Below, piece by piece: positions 42,129 to 50,680 of a DNA stretch of 64,000 bases. The translations under genes were made by a program, and so were the position numbers. Source of the stretch: Bacillus carboniphilus. Its GTDB lineage: Bacteria > Bacillota > Bacilli > Bacillales > JC228. Position 1 is the first letter of the stretch. Each line of letters opens with the position of its first letter. The notes beneath the pieces are model-generated. The model did no database searches. It was given only the letters and a program-made list of their open reading frames with translations, and was not told where the DNA came from. The stretch lies in NCBI RefSeq assembly GCF_039522365.1, contig NZ_BAAADJ010000006.1, forward strand, positions 1 to 64,000, written 5' to 3'.

Positions 42129-42248
42129 GTGAAGAAAATTGGATTGGTCTTTTTGGTGGTCCTGTTGTTAAGTGGTTGTAGCTTTATGGATAATCAGAGG
42201 AAATGCGGATGTGGAGAACCTGAAGAGGAAAGTTTGATAGAAAGTTAA
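42129..42248 (+). CDS. Very small lipoprotein (39 aa)
   Basis: GTG 42129 starts a 39-residue frame: a signal with basic start and hydrophobic run (KKIGLVFLVVLLLSGC) and lipobox Cys, then SFMDNQRKCGCGEPEEESLI. It resembles the N-terminus of the 41098 lipoprotein (LLSGC, then a CxC motif) and may be a truncated relative. A good terminator follows at 42247. The ribosome-binding site is GGGG about 10 bases upstream. Confidence 0.6.
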   Translation: MKKIGLVFLVVLLLSGCSFMDNQRKCGCGEPEEESLIES

Positions 42249-42273
42249 AAACAGTGGGAGTCCCCACTGTTTT
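42247..42273 (+). terminator. Terminator after small lipoprotein
   Basis: AAAACAGTGGGAGTCCCCACTGTTTTA, a nine-base-pair stem with T-run. Confidence 0.8.
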
Positions 42274-42364
42274 ATTTATGTTTATTGAAAAGCCGGCTGG
42301 TTGTTTGTGGGACAGGTAAACCTGTCCCCTCTGTCCCAACACCAGTGGGACAGCAAACCTGTCC

Positions 42365-42805
42365 CTACTGTCCCGTTTGGAGCAGGTCCTGCAGGCTTTC
42401 TCGGTTTTTGGTTAGGTCTTCGAGTGTGTATTCGTCTAGGACTGCGAAGAATGCTTGGAGTGCTTTGTTGAGGACTCCTTTTAGTCTGCATACGTCTTGG
42501 AGGACACAGGTGAATTGGCCGTCTTGGAAGCATTCTACGACGTGGAAGTCTTCTTCGGTATGACGGACGACGTTTCCGATGTTGATGTCTTTTGGCTCCC
42601 TTGCCAAGCGCAGTCCACCGTTACGTCCTCGAATGGTTTCGACGAATCCCCATTTTCCGAGGGCATGCGTTACCTTCATTAAGTGGTTTTTGGAGATATC
42701 ATACGTGTCCGCAATTTGCTGGATGCTACTTAGTTCGTTTTTCGGTGTCGTTGCTAGATACATCAGTACACGTAATGAGTAATCTGAAAACTGTGTAAGC
42801 TTCAT
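42365..42805 (-). CDS. nsrR: Rrf2-family NO-sensing repressor NsrR
   Basis: 146 residues: MKLTQFSDYSLRVLMYLATT, IQQIADTYDISKNHLMKVTH and GFVETIRGRNGGLRLAREP form the winged helix; three Cys residues in VVECFQDGQFTCVLQDVCRL are the Fe-S ligands. NsrR represses NO-detoxification genes until NO destroys the cluster. ATG 42805 follows AAGGAGG. It is divergent from hmp, its classic target. The last codons and the stop lie inside a GGGACA repeat, so the C-terminus (ending TGQ) may have been rewritten by that element. Confidence 0.9.
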   Translation of the reverse strand: MKLTQFSDYSLRVLMYLATTPKNELSSIQQIADTYDISKNHLMKVTHALGKWGFVETIRGRNGGLRLAREPKDINIGNVVRHTEEDFHVVECFQDGQFTCVLQDVCRLKGVLNKALQAFFAVLDEYTLEDLTKNRESLQDLLQTGQ

Positions 42806-42988
42806 GGGAATTCGCCTCCTTGTTCCGTTCATTTTCCTTAAATTAGATTAACACAGTGGGAAGAAAATTAGTATGGAGTTGCACCGATTGGAGATAATTT
42901 TTAATGGAGATTGTCCTTCACGATTTTTGTGAGGGGCTTTTTTTATTCACTGGGACTTTGGGTCTTACTTTTTCCGTTCATACCTATT

Positions 42989-43004
42989 TGTGACCTTTTT
43001 CACA
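42989..43004 (+). promoter_or_regulatory. Fnr/CRP-type site upstream of hmp
   Basis: TGTGACCTTTTTCACA is a perfect TGTGA-N6-TCACA palindrome, the B. subtilis Fnr consensus, 120-137 bases before the hmp start. Confidence 0.65.
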
Positions 43005-43035
43005 ATTTCGTCAAGAAGTTTTGTCAGATTTGTTA

Positions 43036-43099
43036 AAGAGGTATTTTTGATATATCTTTTATCACACAGCCGTGCAAAGATATATTTATGATACATCTT
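43036..43099 (+). promoter_or_regulatory. Two NsrR-like operators before hmp
   Basis: AAGAGGTAT-TTTTG-ATATATCTT (43036-43058) and AAGATATAT-TTATG-ATACATCTT (43077-43099) are dyads with the same 9-5-9 layout, centres 41 bp apart, matching 7 and 8 of 9 arm positions. They fit the AT-rich NsrR sites known from Bacillus hmp and nasD. Confidence 0.6.
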
Positions 43100-43125
43100 A
43101 AAAAACAAACTCTGAGGTGACCTAT

Positions 43126-44364
43126 ATGTTAAACCAAAAAACTATCGATATTATCAAATCTACTGCTCCTGTTTTGGAGGTTCACGGAACTACGATTACG
43201 AAACGATTCTATGAAATGATGTTCACCGCACATCCTGAACTATTGAATATTTTTAACCACGCGAATCAAAGAAAAGGTAGACAGCAACAGTCATTGGCGA
43301 ATACCGTTTATGCTGCTGCTGTTCATATTGATCGTTTGGAAGAGATTATTCCGGTTGTGAAGCAGATTGCTCACAAGCACCGTAGCTTAGGAATCAAGCC
43401 TGAGCACTATCCGATTGTTGGAGAGAATTTGCTAGCTGCGATTAAGGATGTTTTAGGCGATGCAGCGACGGATGAGATTATTGGGGCGTGGGCTGAGGCT
43501 TACGGTGTGATTGCGGATGCGTTTATCGGTGTTGAGAAGGAAATGTATGAAGAAGCGAAGGCGGCTGATGGTGGCTGGGATGACTTCCGCAAGTTTTCAG
43601 TTGCGAAAAAGGTTGTGGAAAGTGATGAGATTACTTCCTTCTATTTAAAGGCGACTGATGGTGGTCCGATTTCTACTTTTGTGCCGGGTCAATATATTAG
43701 TGTGAAGCTTGAGATTGAGGGCGAAGAGTATACGCATATTCGTCAGTACAGCTTGAGTGACGCGCCTGGTAAGGATTATTACCGCATTAGTGTGAAGCGT
43801 GAAGTTGGCGGTGAGGTTCCGGATGGTGTCGTGACGAATTATCTACATGACAAGGTTGCGGAGGGCGATGAAGTGTTGGTTAGTGCGCCAGCTGGTGATT
43901 TTGTGGTGGATATGGATTCTTCGGAGCCGATTGTGTTACTTGCTGGTGGGGTTGGTGTGACGCCATTGATGAGTATGATGAATCATGTGATGGAGACGCA
44001 ACCGGAGCGTGAGATTGTGATGATTAACGCGGTGCGTAATGGTGATGTGCATGCGTTTAGGGACAATATTTTAGCTAAGAATTTGGAGCATCCGGCGTTG
44101 CATTACTATGCTTGCTACAGTGCGCCAACGGATGCGGATCGTGAAGCTGGCCGTTATCATCGTGAAGGCTTTGTGACGAAGGAATGGTTGGAGCAAGTGG
44201 TGCCTGATGTGAAGGGTAGCCAGTATTACTTCTGTGGTCCAGAAGGGTTCATGAAGCACGTGTTTGCGACGTTGAAGGATATGGGCGTTGCAGATGAGAA
44301 GATTCGATTTGAGTTTTTTGGTCCGGCGATGGATATTCAGAAGGTTGAGGTTGAATCGAAGTAA
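43126..44364 (+). CDS. hmp: NO-detoxifying flavohemoprotein
   Basis: 412 residues with a globin domain (1-140; proximal His in VKQIAHKHRSLGIKPEHYPI, KRFYEMMFTAHPELLNIFNH), an FAD domain (155-255; GQYISVKLEIEGEEYTHIRQ, YSLSDAPG) and an NAD domain (265-400; LLAGGVGVTPLMSMM, YFCGPEGFM). Hmp oxidises NO to nitrate with NAD(P)H and O2. ATG 43126 follows GAGGTGACC. The divergent nsrR and the paired dyads upstream point to NO induction, and the Fnr-type site to low-oxygen control. Confidence 0.95.
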   Translation: MLNQKTIDIIKSTAPVLEVHGTTITKRFYEMMFTAHPELLNIFNHANQRKGRQQQSLANTVYAAAVHIDRLEEIIPVVKQIAHKHRSLGIKPEHYPIVGENLLAAIKDVLGDAATDEIIGAWAEAYGVIADAFIGVEKEMYEEAKAADGGWDDFRKFSVAKKVVESDEITSFYLKATDGGPISTFVPGQYISVKLEIEGEEYTHIRQYSLSDAPGKDYYRISVKREVGGEVPDGVVTNYLHDKVAEGDEVLVSAPAGDFVVDMDSSEPIVLLAGGVGVTPLMSMMNHVMETQPEREIVMINAVRNGDVHAFRDNILAKNLEHPALHYYACYSAPTDADREAGRYHREGFVTKEWLEQVVPDVKGSQYYFCGPEGFMKHVFATLKDMGVADEKIRFEFFGPAMDIQKVEVESK

Positions 44365-44376
44365 CGGTTAGGGTGA

Positions 44377-44410
44377 AGACCGAGGCTTGTGGGCCTTGGT
44401 CTTTTTTTAT
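44377..44410 (+). terminator. Terminator after hmp
   Basis: AGACCGAGGC-ttgtgg-GCCTTGGTCTTTTTTTA. Confidence 0.85.
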
Positions 44411-44637
44411 AGCCGGATTTTTGTTAATTAAGGGCCGGTTGTTGTGGGGAGTGCAGTGGAAATTGGGGGTTTTTCGGAACTTTTGGGTTTGAATTCAGAA
44501 CTCGTGCTCACTGATTCGGAACTAATGGTTACTTTTTCAGAACTCGGGATCATCTTTTCAGAACTCAGGAGGCATTTTTCAGAACTCAAGCGACTGTTTT
44601 CAGAACTCAGCACTCTTTATTCAGAACTCAGCCCCTC
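44411..44637 (+). repeat. CCGG leader plus 21-bp array 3 (TTCAGAACT type, 8 units)
   Basis: Leader TAGCCGGATTTTTGTTAATT then AAGGGCCGGTTG at 44411-44442. The core TTC(A/G)GAACT follows at 44473, 44494, 44515, 44536, 44557, 44578, 44599 and 44620, exactly 21 bp apart. The array lies between convergent genes and is followed by GGGACA hairpins at 44643 and 44731, with another CCGG element between them. Confidence 0.92.
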
Positions 44638-44759
44638 TCGGCCGGGACAGCAAACCTGTCCCCCTTGTCCCACCCCTGTCCCACGAAAAAAAACCGACCT
44701 CCATTAAATGAAAGGCCGGTTTTGGGTCGAGTGGGACAGTGAAACCTGTCCCCCTGTCC

Positions 44760-44969
44760 CTAGTGCAGCGGTTTTTGGTCCCAGTCTTCACCGTCGATAC
44801 CTAGTTCGTTGAGTTCGTGCAGTTCGTCGATGTAGAGCTTTTTTTGTGCTAGGTCGATGATGTTGTCGATGTCTTGTTTGTTGTAGTTGTGATCGACTAG
44901 TTCTTCGTCGAAGGCTGAATGGTAGATGAGCGCTGCGTACCGAAATTCTTTTTCAGTTGCTGGGCGCAT
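44760..44969 (-). CDS. Hypothetical acidic protein
   Basis: 69 residues, helical and acidic: ATEKEFRYAALIYHSAFDEE, YNKQDIDNIIDLAQKKLYID, then ELHELNELGIDGEDWDQ. It follows the 44975 gene by five bases and probably forms an operon with it. The stop codon abuts a GGGACA repeat. There is no strong ribosome-binding site, so translation may be coupled. Family not recognised. Confidence 0.55.
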   Translation of the reverse strand: MRPATEKEFRYAALIYHSAFDEELVDHNYNKQDIDNIIDLAQKKLYIDELHELNELGIDGEDWDQKPLH

Positions 44970-44974
44970 TAAGT

Positions 44975-45352
44975 CTACTTTTTTTTTAGCGTGTCGATCC
45001 AGAATTTGGCCTCGGCTTTACATGAGAAGTCAATTTCTCGGCCGACTTCTTTTTCGAGCGCCTCTAGTTCTTCGATTTGTTCTTGAGTTGGCTCTTCGGA
45101 TAGAACCTTCTCTAGTGTTTCGTTAATTTTATCTGCCAGCATTTGATGAAATTCAGGAGACGATTTCACCTCATGGCTAAGTTTTTGATACCAGGAAGCG
45201 TTGTTTTCGATATATGTACGCCATTCTTTTACAAAGTCAGGCAAGCTGTAGAGCTTTTCGCTCCATTCGATGTTTGCCATGTATTGTTCAAAGGCTGTTG
45301 TGATAGATTTTGTTATACTAATTTTCACTCCTGGAGTTAGTTCACTTTTCAT
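44975..45352 (-). CDS. Hypothetical helical protein
   Basis: 125 residues, predicted mostly helical and soluble: VKISITKSITTAFEQYMANI, EWSEKLYSLPDFVKEWRTYI, SWYQKLSHEVKSSPEFHQML, and QEQIEELEALEKEVG. It has a Trp-rich middle and an acidic coiled-coil-like end. It heads a two-gene unit with the 69-residue protein. The upstream site AGGAGG is good. I do not recognise a family and no function is proposed. Confidence 0.65.
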   Translation of the reverse strand: MKSELTPGVKISITKSITTAFEQYMANIEWSEKLYSLPDFVKEWRTYIENNASWYQKLSHEVKSSPEFHQMLADKINETLEKVLSEEPTQEQIEELEALEKEVGREIDFSCKAEAKFWIDTLKKK

Positions 45353-45513
45353 GTTTGAGAAAAGACCTCCTACAATTTTCAGAAATCAATCCGTTCATAT
45401 TATTTTACATTATCATAATCTTTTGCATTTTTCCAAGAAAAATGTCGAAACCCGCCTCATGTGAAGATGTACCTTCCTATTATACGCATTTATCACTAAA
45501 TTAGCCAAGAGAA

Positions 45514-45543
45514 AAGAGAATCCCCAGAATATGGGGATTCTCC
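45514..45543 (-). terminator. Terminator after the M42 peptidase gene
   Basis: GAGAATCCCC and GGGGATTCTC arms; the minus-strand tail is TTTTCTCTT. Confidence 0.8.
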
Positions 45544-46593
45544 TTATAAGACTAATTTTGATTGAACGTAGTGATATAACAGTTTCGTTGTATTCTCAAT
45601 AGAGTCACGATGTGTACGCTCCATTGCATGAGACGAGTCAATTCCTGGCCCGATTAAGCCGTGGACGATGTCGTGACCGGAGCGAATCGCAGCTGATGCA
45701 TCTGAACCATAGTACGGATAGATATCAAGCTTGTACCCAATTCCATTTTCCTCTGCGATTTTGACTAAATTTTTGCGCAATTCATAGTGGTATGGTCCAC
45801 TTGCATCTTTCACACAGATGGAGACGGTGTATTCATCGGTAGACTGGCCATCACCCATGGCTCCCATGTCTACAGCTAAGTATTCAACGGTTTCTGGTGT
45901 GATATTGGAGTTCCCACCATAACCGATTTCTTCGTTATTAGAGATTAAAAAGTGCGTTGTATACGGAAGTTCAGTGTTGTCCTGTTTAAGTTGTTTGATT
46001 AACTGAAGTAAGATGGAGACGCTTGCCTTGTCGTCGAGGTGACGGGATTTAATGAACCCGCTCTCGGTTGTTTGAACGCGTGGATCGAAGGATACAAAGT
46101 CACCCACTTCAATTCCAAGAGCTCGTACATCATCCGCATTATGTACCACTTCATCAATCCGGACTTCCATGTTCTTTTGGTTACGTTCAGCTGTTCCCGC
46201 ATCCTTATAAACATGAATGGAAGTTTGATGCATGAGGATGGTTCCGGTGTATTTTTTCCCCGAGCTTGTTTCGATTTGGCAATACTCGCCTTCAATGGAG
46301 TTATATCGGAATCCTCCAATTAGATCAAGACGCAGTCTCCCGCTCGGCTTAATTTCTTTCACGATTGCTCCCAGAGTATCCACATGAGCTGTTAGCATGC
46401 GGTGATTCTCTGTATCTTTTCCAGGTAGGGTCGCAATCAGACCGCCTTTTCGGTTTCGGTATGTTTCAACTCCAACCTCTGTTAAAAATTTTTCCACATA
46501 TGTTATCACTTCATTTGTGTTCCCAGAAGGACTTGGGATGGACACAATTTGTTGCAACAATTGAATTGTTTCGTCTGTATTCGGATATGCCAT
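45544..46593 (-). CDS. M42-family metallopeptidase
   Basis: 349 residues with the M42/M18 glutamyl-aminopeptidase layout: IPSPSGNTNEVITYVE, MLTAHVDTLGAIVKE (His/Asp ligands), HLDDKASVSILLQLI (bridging Asp), ISNNEEIGYGGNSN (catalytic Glu pair), YLAVDMGAMGDGQSTDE, and THRDSIENTTKLLYHY at the end. These cytosolic enzymes trim peptides as large oligomers. It stands alone, with AGGAG upstream and its own terminator. Exact specificity is unknown. Confidence 0.92.
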   Translation of the reverse strand: MAYPNTDETIQLLQQIVSIPSPSGNTNEVITYVEKFLTEVGVETYRNRKGGLIATLPGKDTENHRMLTAHVDTLGAIVKEIKPSGRLRLDLIGGFRYNSIEGEYCQIETSSGKKYTGTILMHQTSIHVYKDAGTAERNQKNMEVRIDEVVHNADDVRALGIEVGDFVSFDPRVQTTESGFIKSRHLDDKASVSILLQLIKQLKQDNTELPYTTHFLISNNEEIGYGGNSNITPETVEYLAVDMGAMGDGQSTDEYTVSICVKDASGPYHYELRKNLVKIAEENGIGYKLDIYPYYGSDASAAIRSGHDIVHGLIGPGIDSSHAMERTHRDSIENTTKLLYHYVQSKLVL

Positions 46594-46729
46594 GTAAAAT
46601 CTCCTTTTTTCCCAATAAAGATAGAAATCCCATATTACTATTATACCTTTCTGGAAGGATTATGTAATAGACCTTCGTTGGAATTTTTTTAACATTCTTG
46701 ACAGGATTCGGGACTATCGAACCACAGGA

Positions 46730-46770
46730 AGAAGGACAGGTCCACCATTTGGCCTGTCCTTCTTCCTTAG
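46730..46770 (-). terminator. Terminator after the acidic lipoprotein gene
   Basis: GAAGAAGGACAGG pairs with CCTGTCCTTCTTC; both sides are A/T-poor tails, so strength is uncertain. Confidence 0.6.
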
Positions 46771-46777
46771 AAATTCA

Positions 46778-47116
46778 TTATTGATTGTTGTTATCGTCGT
46801 CGTCAGTAGGATCTAGGTCGTTCAGTGGGCCTTCTTCTTCGCCTACTTCACCATTGTCATCCCCAAGGTCACCCATGTCGCCGTTGCCGTTACCATTACC
46901 CATGTCACCGTTTTGCCCGTTGTCATCGATGACACCATCATCTTCTTCGATGTTTCCATTACCATTCATGCCGTTATCTCCGTTGTCATCGATAACGCCA
47001 CCATCGTCCTCAATTACATCATCTTCTGGAGGTGGTTCTTGGTCATTGTTACATCCAGTTAAGAGCATACCGACTAAAAGTGAACCACTAAGTAGTGATA
47101 AAAGCTTTTTGTTCAT
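46778..47116 (-). CDS. Acidic low-complexity lipoprotein
   Basis: 112 residues. A lipoprotein signal (MNKKLLSLLSGSLLVGMLLTG then Cys 22) precedes a mature part made of Asp, Asn, Gly and Glu, with degenerate repeats such as EDDGGVIDDNGDNG, EEDDGVIDDNGQNG and GNGNGNGDMGDLG. The Asp/Gly/Asn pattern could bind calcium or act as a charged spacer on the surface; similar proteins occur in Bacillaceae. ATG 47116 follows GGGGC. No partner gene is evident. Confidence 0.78.
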   Translation of the reverse strand: MNKKLLSLLSGSLLVGMLLTGCNNDQEPPPEDDVIEDDGGVIDDNGDNGMNGNGNIEEDDGVIDDNGQNGDMGNGNGNGDMGDLGDDNGEVGEEEGPLNDLDPTDDDDNNNQ

Positions 47117-47512
47117 TGTAAAAAGCCCCTTTCGTGAATTTCATTTTGGACTTCGACCTCACTTGGGTCTCGAAGTTATATTGCCCAAACCGAAAGAAAT
47201 CTTGCATGCATTTTATATTTTTTTGTGAAAAGGTTGTATGTTCGACTCATAGGTCAGCGCTGACTCCTTCTCTGTTTACACCGTATGGAGTGGTGTAAAA
47301 CATAAATTGGACAAGTTGGTACCTTTGGGGGAGATTTTGTAAATGTTGTGATGGGGTTTTTACTGAACTGTAAAACTGTGGGGGGCGAAATTACCAGGAT
47401 TTTTGGGGTGGATGTGGGGAGAATAAGTTTAATGTGTGGTGGTAGCCGGGGTTGGTTCATTTTTGGGTAAAACTTGAGGGTTAAATTATGAATTTAGTGC
47501 CGGTTGGCCATT

Positions 47513-47662
47513 GGTAGCTGGATTTTTTTGTTTAATGGAAGGGCCGGTTTTGGGGGTTGGTGCTCGGAATTGGTTGGCTATCGGAAATTTTGGTCGTGCT
47601 ATCGGAAAATTGGGCCAGGCTATCAGAAAACTTCAAACTTCTATCAGAAACTTTGGACACCA
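47513..47662 (+). repeat. CCGG leader plus 21-bp array 4 (TATC(A/G)GAAA type, 4 units)
   Basis: Leader AGCTGGATTTTTTTGTTTAA then TGGAAGGGCCGGTTTTGG. Cores follow at 47579, 47600, 47621 and 47642, 21 bp apart, the last two reading TATCAGAAA. A lone CCGG half-element precedes at 47442. The rest of 47117-47862 has no gene I can support. Confidence 0.85.
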
Positions 47663-47841
47663 GCTTTTCCTTTAGAAATGGCTTCTTCCAAGATTGGCTG
47701 TAGTCGGTGCCTTTCGTGCAATCTTTTCCTTAATTTTTCCTCGACTAGGGTTTGCAGAGGGTATGTTCTTTTTTTAATAAATATTGTTATCAACTCCTTT
47801 GCATGTTACTATTCTCCTTCCCCTTCAAAATTCCTGCAAAC

Positions 47842-47866
47842 AAAAAGGACCATGACGGCCCTTTAT
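47842..47866 (-). terminator. Terminator after 47863-48450 gene
   Basis: Minus strand AAAGGGCCGTCATGGTCCTTTTTG: short stem AAGG-CC/GG-CCTT with T-run, overlapping the stop codon. Confidence 0.55.
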
Positions 47867-48450
47867 TGTTTCGATAAACCTATTCCCGCTAGGATCCAGG
47901 CAATTCCGTACACGCCCCCAATGAGCAAGCCACCTAGAAGTGCGTTGTGATTGTAGACTACGGTCATGGAGAGAATGACGGCTGGGACAGTTAGAAGAAA
48001 GAGGTAGGAGCTAGTTCTGGAGACAATAGTGGTACGGCAAAGCGCAAGGCCCATGGGAAGTGCACCTAGGTACATTATGAGGTTGCTGATTCCGGTTAAT
48101 GGGTTGATGGTGTCTACTAAAGATGTGATGTTAAAAAGTCCAATCAGAAGAAACATGACATTGCCCAGACCAAAAAGCAGCTGGCCGATCACGCTGATGT
48201 AGAAACCGGTTTTCCACAAACCACCCATTGCCACAAAATTGAGACCTCTCATCCCGAGGAAAATACACCACATGGCCACAATCAGCATGGAGACGTTCAC
48301 ATAGTAGGCTGGGTTGGAAACATCATGGAGTATGGCGTCGCCTCCGTCTGTCAGATCAAGAAACCCTTGCCAGAGTGTGTTCGCGGTTAAAAGCGCGCCA
48401 CCTACCACGCTGCCAATCGCCGCTTGGTTAAGCTTCGGTTCAGGATTCAT
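47863..48450 (-). CDS. Six-helix membrane protein, unknown
   Basis: 195 residues with about six membrane helices (near 12-28, 47-65, 78-105, 115-135, 145-165 and 172-192), an N-terminal Pro/Asn-rich start and Gly-rich helices (LLGGLLIGGVYGIAWILAGI). No catalytic or ligand motif is seen. It might be a small transporter or sensor. It follows the DMT transporter gene by 74 bases on the same strand, so the two may be cotranscribed. Family not recognised. Confidence 0.65.
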   Translation of the reverse strand: MNPEPKLNQAAIGSVVGGALLTANTLWQGFLDLTDGGDAILHDVSNPAYYVNVSMLIVAMWCIFLGMRGLNFVAMGGLWKTGFYISVIGQLLFGLGNVMFLLIGLFNITSLVDTINPLTGISNLIMYLGALPMGLALCRTTIVSRTSSYLFLLTVPAVILSMTVVYNHNALLGGLLIGGVYGIAWILAGIGLSKQ

Positions 48451-48524
48451 CTCATCCCCCCTAAACAGTGTTACTTTATTTTATTTATTGTTGCGAGATG
48501 TACTGCCCTACTATTTTTCGTGGG

Positions 48525-49427
48525 TTACCCTAGCATAATAAATGCCACCCCTAAAATGACCACTACTGCTGAGAGTACCGTAAAGCGAGTGATTGTTTCT
48601 GTTTTTTTCAAGATGATGACGCTAAGCAGGATGGTTAGTAGAGGTTCGATGGCTGCGATGGTTGCAACGATGGACACTTGCATGATACTAATGGCGATGA
48701 AAAAGGAGCCCACACCCATTGATGTGCAGACGCCCGCCACATAGTACCAGCGGTTTTCTAGTTTGAAGCAATTTTTTATAAAAGATGGAAAGGCTTTTGG
48801 ACCGTTTGTGTAGATTTCTTCCCCTGTTGCGAAGAAGAGTGTTACGATTGCGCTCATGAGTGCTCCGAAATAAGGGTCTGGTATTTCCTCCATGCCTGGT
48901 GAACGAACGGCGAGGCCAACTCCGAACAGAGTGGCTGATGCGATGGCGAAAAAATAGCCGTGTAATGCAGAGCCGCTGTTCGGTGTCCCCGCGGTTTCGC
49001 GGAACATGGCGAGACCCTGTAGGAGAATTCCGATGATGACGATGATGACACCAATTAACGCGTTGGTGGACATGGATTCATGCAGGAAAAAGAATGCGAC
49101 GAGTAGTGTGAAGATGGGTGAACTGTTTTTGATGGCAGATCCCCGAGACGGTCCGATGGATTGAAAGCTGATATATAAAGTTTTTCGGCCGAGAAAGGTT
49201 GTGAGGAAACCTGCTGCGATGAAGATGAGAGTTCCGGTAGTTGTGATGGGTGCTGGGTCGGTTGCTGTGAGCCGGTAGATGATGTCGATGACTGCGAAAA
49301 GCAGAAGGTTGACCAATGATGTAATCCAGATTGAATAGCGAAGTGTGGATTGGTCGAGTGCTTTTTTGGCTACTATATTTCCTGCTGCAAAACTCAAGCC
49401 TGATAATACGGCAAATGCTATACCCAT
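48525..49427 (-). CDS. DMT-family (EamA) transporter
   Basis: 300 residues with ten hydrophobic helices in two EamA repeats (IAFAVLSGLSFAAGNIVAKK ... and FFAIASATLFGVGLAVRS ...). The first repeat ends with SFQSIGPSRGSAIKNSSPIF and the second with ISIMQVSIVATIAAIEPLLT, typical of drug/metabolite exporters. Substrate is unknown. ATG 49427 follows AGGGGGCG. The next gene downstream encodes a six-helix membrane protein. Confidence 0.88.
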   Translation of the reverse strand: MGIAFAVLSGLSFAAGNIVAKKALDQSTLRYSIWITSLVNLLLFAVIDIIYRLTATDPAPITTTGTLIFIAAGFLTTFLGRKTLYISFQSIGPSRGSAIKNSSPIFTLLVAFFFLHESMSTNALIGVIIVIIGILLQGLAMFRETAGTPNSGSALHGYFFAIASATLFGVGLAVRSPGMEEIPDPYFGALMSAIVTLFFATGEEIYTNGPKAFPSFIKNCFKLENRWYYVAGVCTSMGVGSFFIAISIMQVSIVATIAAIEPLLTILLSVIILKKTETITRFTVLSAVVVILGVAFIMLG

Positions 49428-49459
49428 AAAGACGCCCCCTAAACGTCATTCCCTACTTC

Positions 49460-49705
49460 TTATACATACGTTAGTATTGGAGAATGGCAACCCTGAAAAA
49501 TATGAAAAGCGATTCCCTCATCCCATTTGTCGTGGAGGAATCGCTTTTTGTGTTTGTTTTGAAGTCTTTTTTGAGCTTCTTTTTTTGTTTTGGTTGTGCG
49601 TTCATGTGTACTGAAATCAGTTTGTGCGCTTCTTAGGAGCGTCATGTCTCGACCCGTGGTGCGCTGGATATGGTCGCGTTTCTTACGCGCTTTGCTTTTC
49701 GCCAT
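49460..49705 (-). CDS. Small basic conserved protein
   Basis: 81 residues, rich in Lys/Arg: MAKSKARKKRDHIQRTTGRD, MTLLRSAQTDFSTHERTTKT, then KKEAQKRLQNKHKKR. The opening MAKSKARK and the KTKK stretch are shared with short hypothetical proteins of other Bacillus. It may bind nucleic acid, but this is only from charge. ATG 49705 is set by GAGGTGG. Its last codons overlap a strong hairpin (AGCGATTCC/GGAATCGCT), so the gene end doubles as a terminator. Confidence 0.65.
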   Translation of the reverse strand: MAKSKARKKRDHIQRTTGRDMTLLRSAQTDFSTHERTTKTKKEAQKRLQNKHKKRFLHDKWDEGIAFHIFQGCHSPILTYV

Positions 49706-49793
49706 GTTGGCCACCTCGCTATTGTTAGTTTTTACCTTTTTATTATAGCATGTTTTTGGGTTGGGTGTGTGAGTGTTTTTTTTTGTGGGTGGT

Positions 49794-50078
49794 AGCCGGG
49801 GGTTTTGTTAATTGGGAGGGCCGGTTGTTGGGGGTGAGAGGGTAATTTGGGATGGGAATCGGGATTATTAGGGGGGCTATGGGAATTTTGGGCGGTTCTA
49901 TCGGAAACTTTGGCTTGCCTATTAGAAATTTTGGCCGGGCTATCGGAAATTTTGGTGGCCCTATCGGAAACTATGGCTTGCCTATCGGAAATTTCAGTGG
50001 CCCTATCGGAAACTTTGGCACGCCTATCGGAAATTTCGACGGCTCTATCGGAAACTTTGGCGCGCCTATCGGAAATTT
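49794..50078 (+). repeat. CCGG leader plus 21-bp array 5 (TATCGGAAA type, 10 units)
   Basis: Leader TAGCCGGGGGTTTTGTTAAT then TGGGAGGGCCGGTTG at 49794-49829. Units start at 49878 (TATGGG), 49899, 49920 (TATTAG), 49941, 49962, 49983, 50004, 50025, 50046 and 50067, all exactly 21 bp apart. The spacers themselves alternate (for example TTTGGC..GCC and TTTCAGTGGCC). Confidence 0.93.
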
Positions 50079-50104
50079 AACCTCGCCAGCCCCGGTAATC
50101 TCCA

Positions 50105-50136
50105 AAACAAAAAGAGCACCCGCCACACGGATACTC
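50105..50136 (-). terminator. Terminator after fabZ
   Basis: Minus strand GAGTATCC-gtgtggc-GGGTGCTC then TTTTTGTT; eight paired bases with two wobbles. Confidence 0.65.
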
Positions 50137-50219
50137 TCCCAACCTCTATGTATACAAAATCCAGCCAGTGGGACAAGGTTCCTGTCCCCTCTGTCCCAGC
50201 GCGCCACCCACAGGGGCGC

Positions 50220-50654
50220 TTAGTCCTTTTTGTCTCCCAGCGCGAACATGATTTCTACTTCACATGCGACTTCGCCGTCGACGGTTGCGACTCCTTTTCC
50301 TTTTCCGATGGAGCCACGGAAGCGGACCATTTCTACTTCTAGGCGGAGTTGGTCACCTGGTACGACTTGGCGCTTGAAGCGGCAGTTGTCGATGCCTGCG
50401 AAGAATGCGAGGCGACCACGGTTTTCTTCTTTTTTCAGCATGGCCACCGCTCCAACTTGAGCTAGTGCTTCCACGATTAGTACGCCCGGCATAACTGGGT
50501 ACTCTGGAAAGTGCCCGTTGAAGAAGTCTTCGTTTGCTGATACGTTTTTATAGCCTACCGCTCTTTTTCCCTCTTCTACTTCTGTGATGCGGTCAACGAG
50601 TAGAAACGGGTAGCGGTGGGGGATGATTTCTTTGATTTCTTCAATTTTTAACAT
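50220..50654 (-). CDS. fabZ: 3-hydroxyacyl-[ACP] dehydratase FabZ
   Basis: 144 residues with the hot-dog fold motifs: [37 protein letters not shown] (catalytic His), VEALAQVGA (catalytic Glu), and [20 protein letters not shown]. It dehydrates 3-hydroxyacyl-ACP in fatty acid elongation. It closes the flhO-flhP-epuA-fabZ run, an order like that in B. subtilis (mbl, flhO, flhP, ywpB). A GGGACA repeat lies 20 bases after the stop. Confidence 0.96.
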   Translation of the reverse strand: MLKIEEIKEIIPHRYPFLLVDRITEVEEGKRAVGYKNVSANEDFFNGHFPEYPVMPGVLIVEALAQVGAVAMLKKEENRGRLAFFAGIDNCRFKRQVVPGDQLRLEVEMVRFRGSIGKGKGVATVDGEVACEVEIMFALGDKKD

Positions 50655-50680
50655 ACTTTGCCCTCCTCAAGGAAACTGAA

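Noticed and set aside
47254-47460. 68-codon minus-strand frame left of array 4
   Set aside because: Pro/Lys/Thr-biased, no ribosome-binding site, within repeat-rich intergenic DNA.
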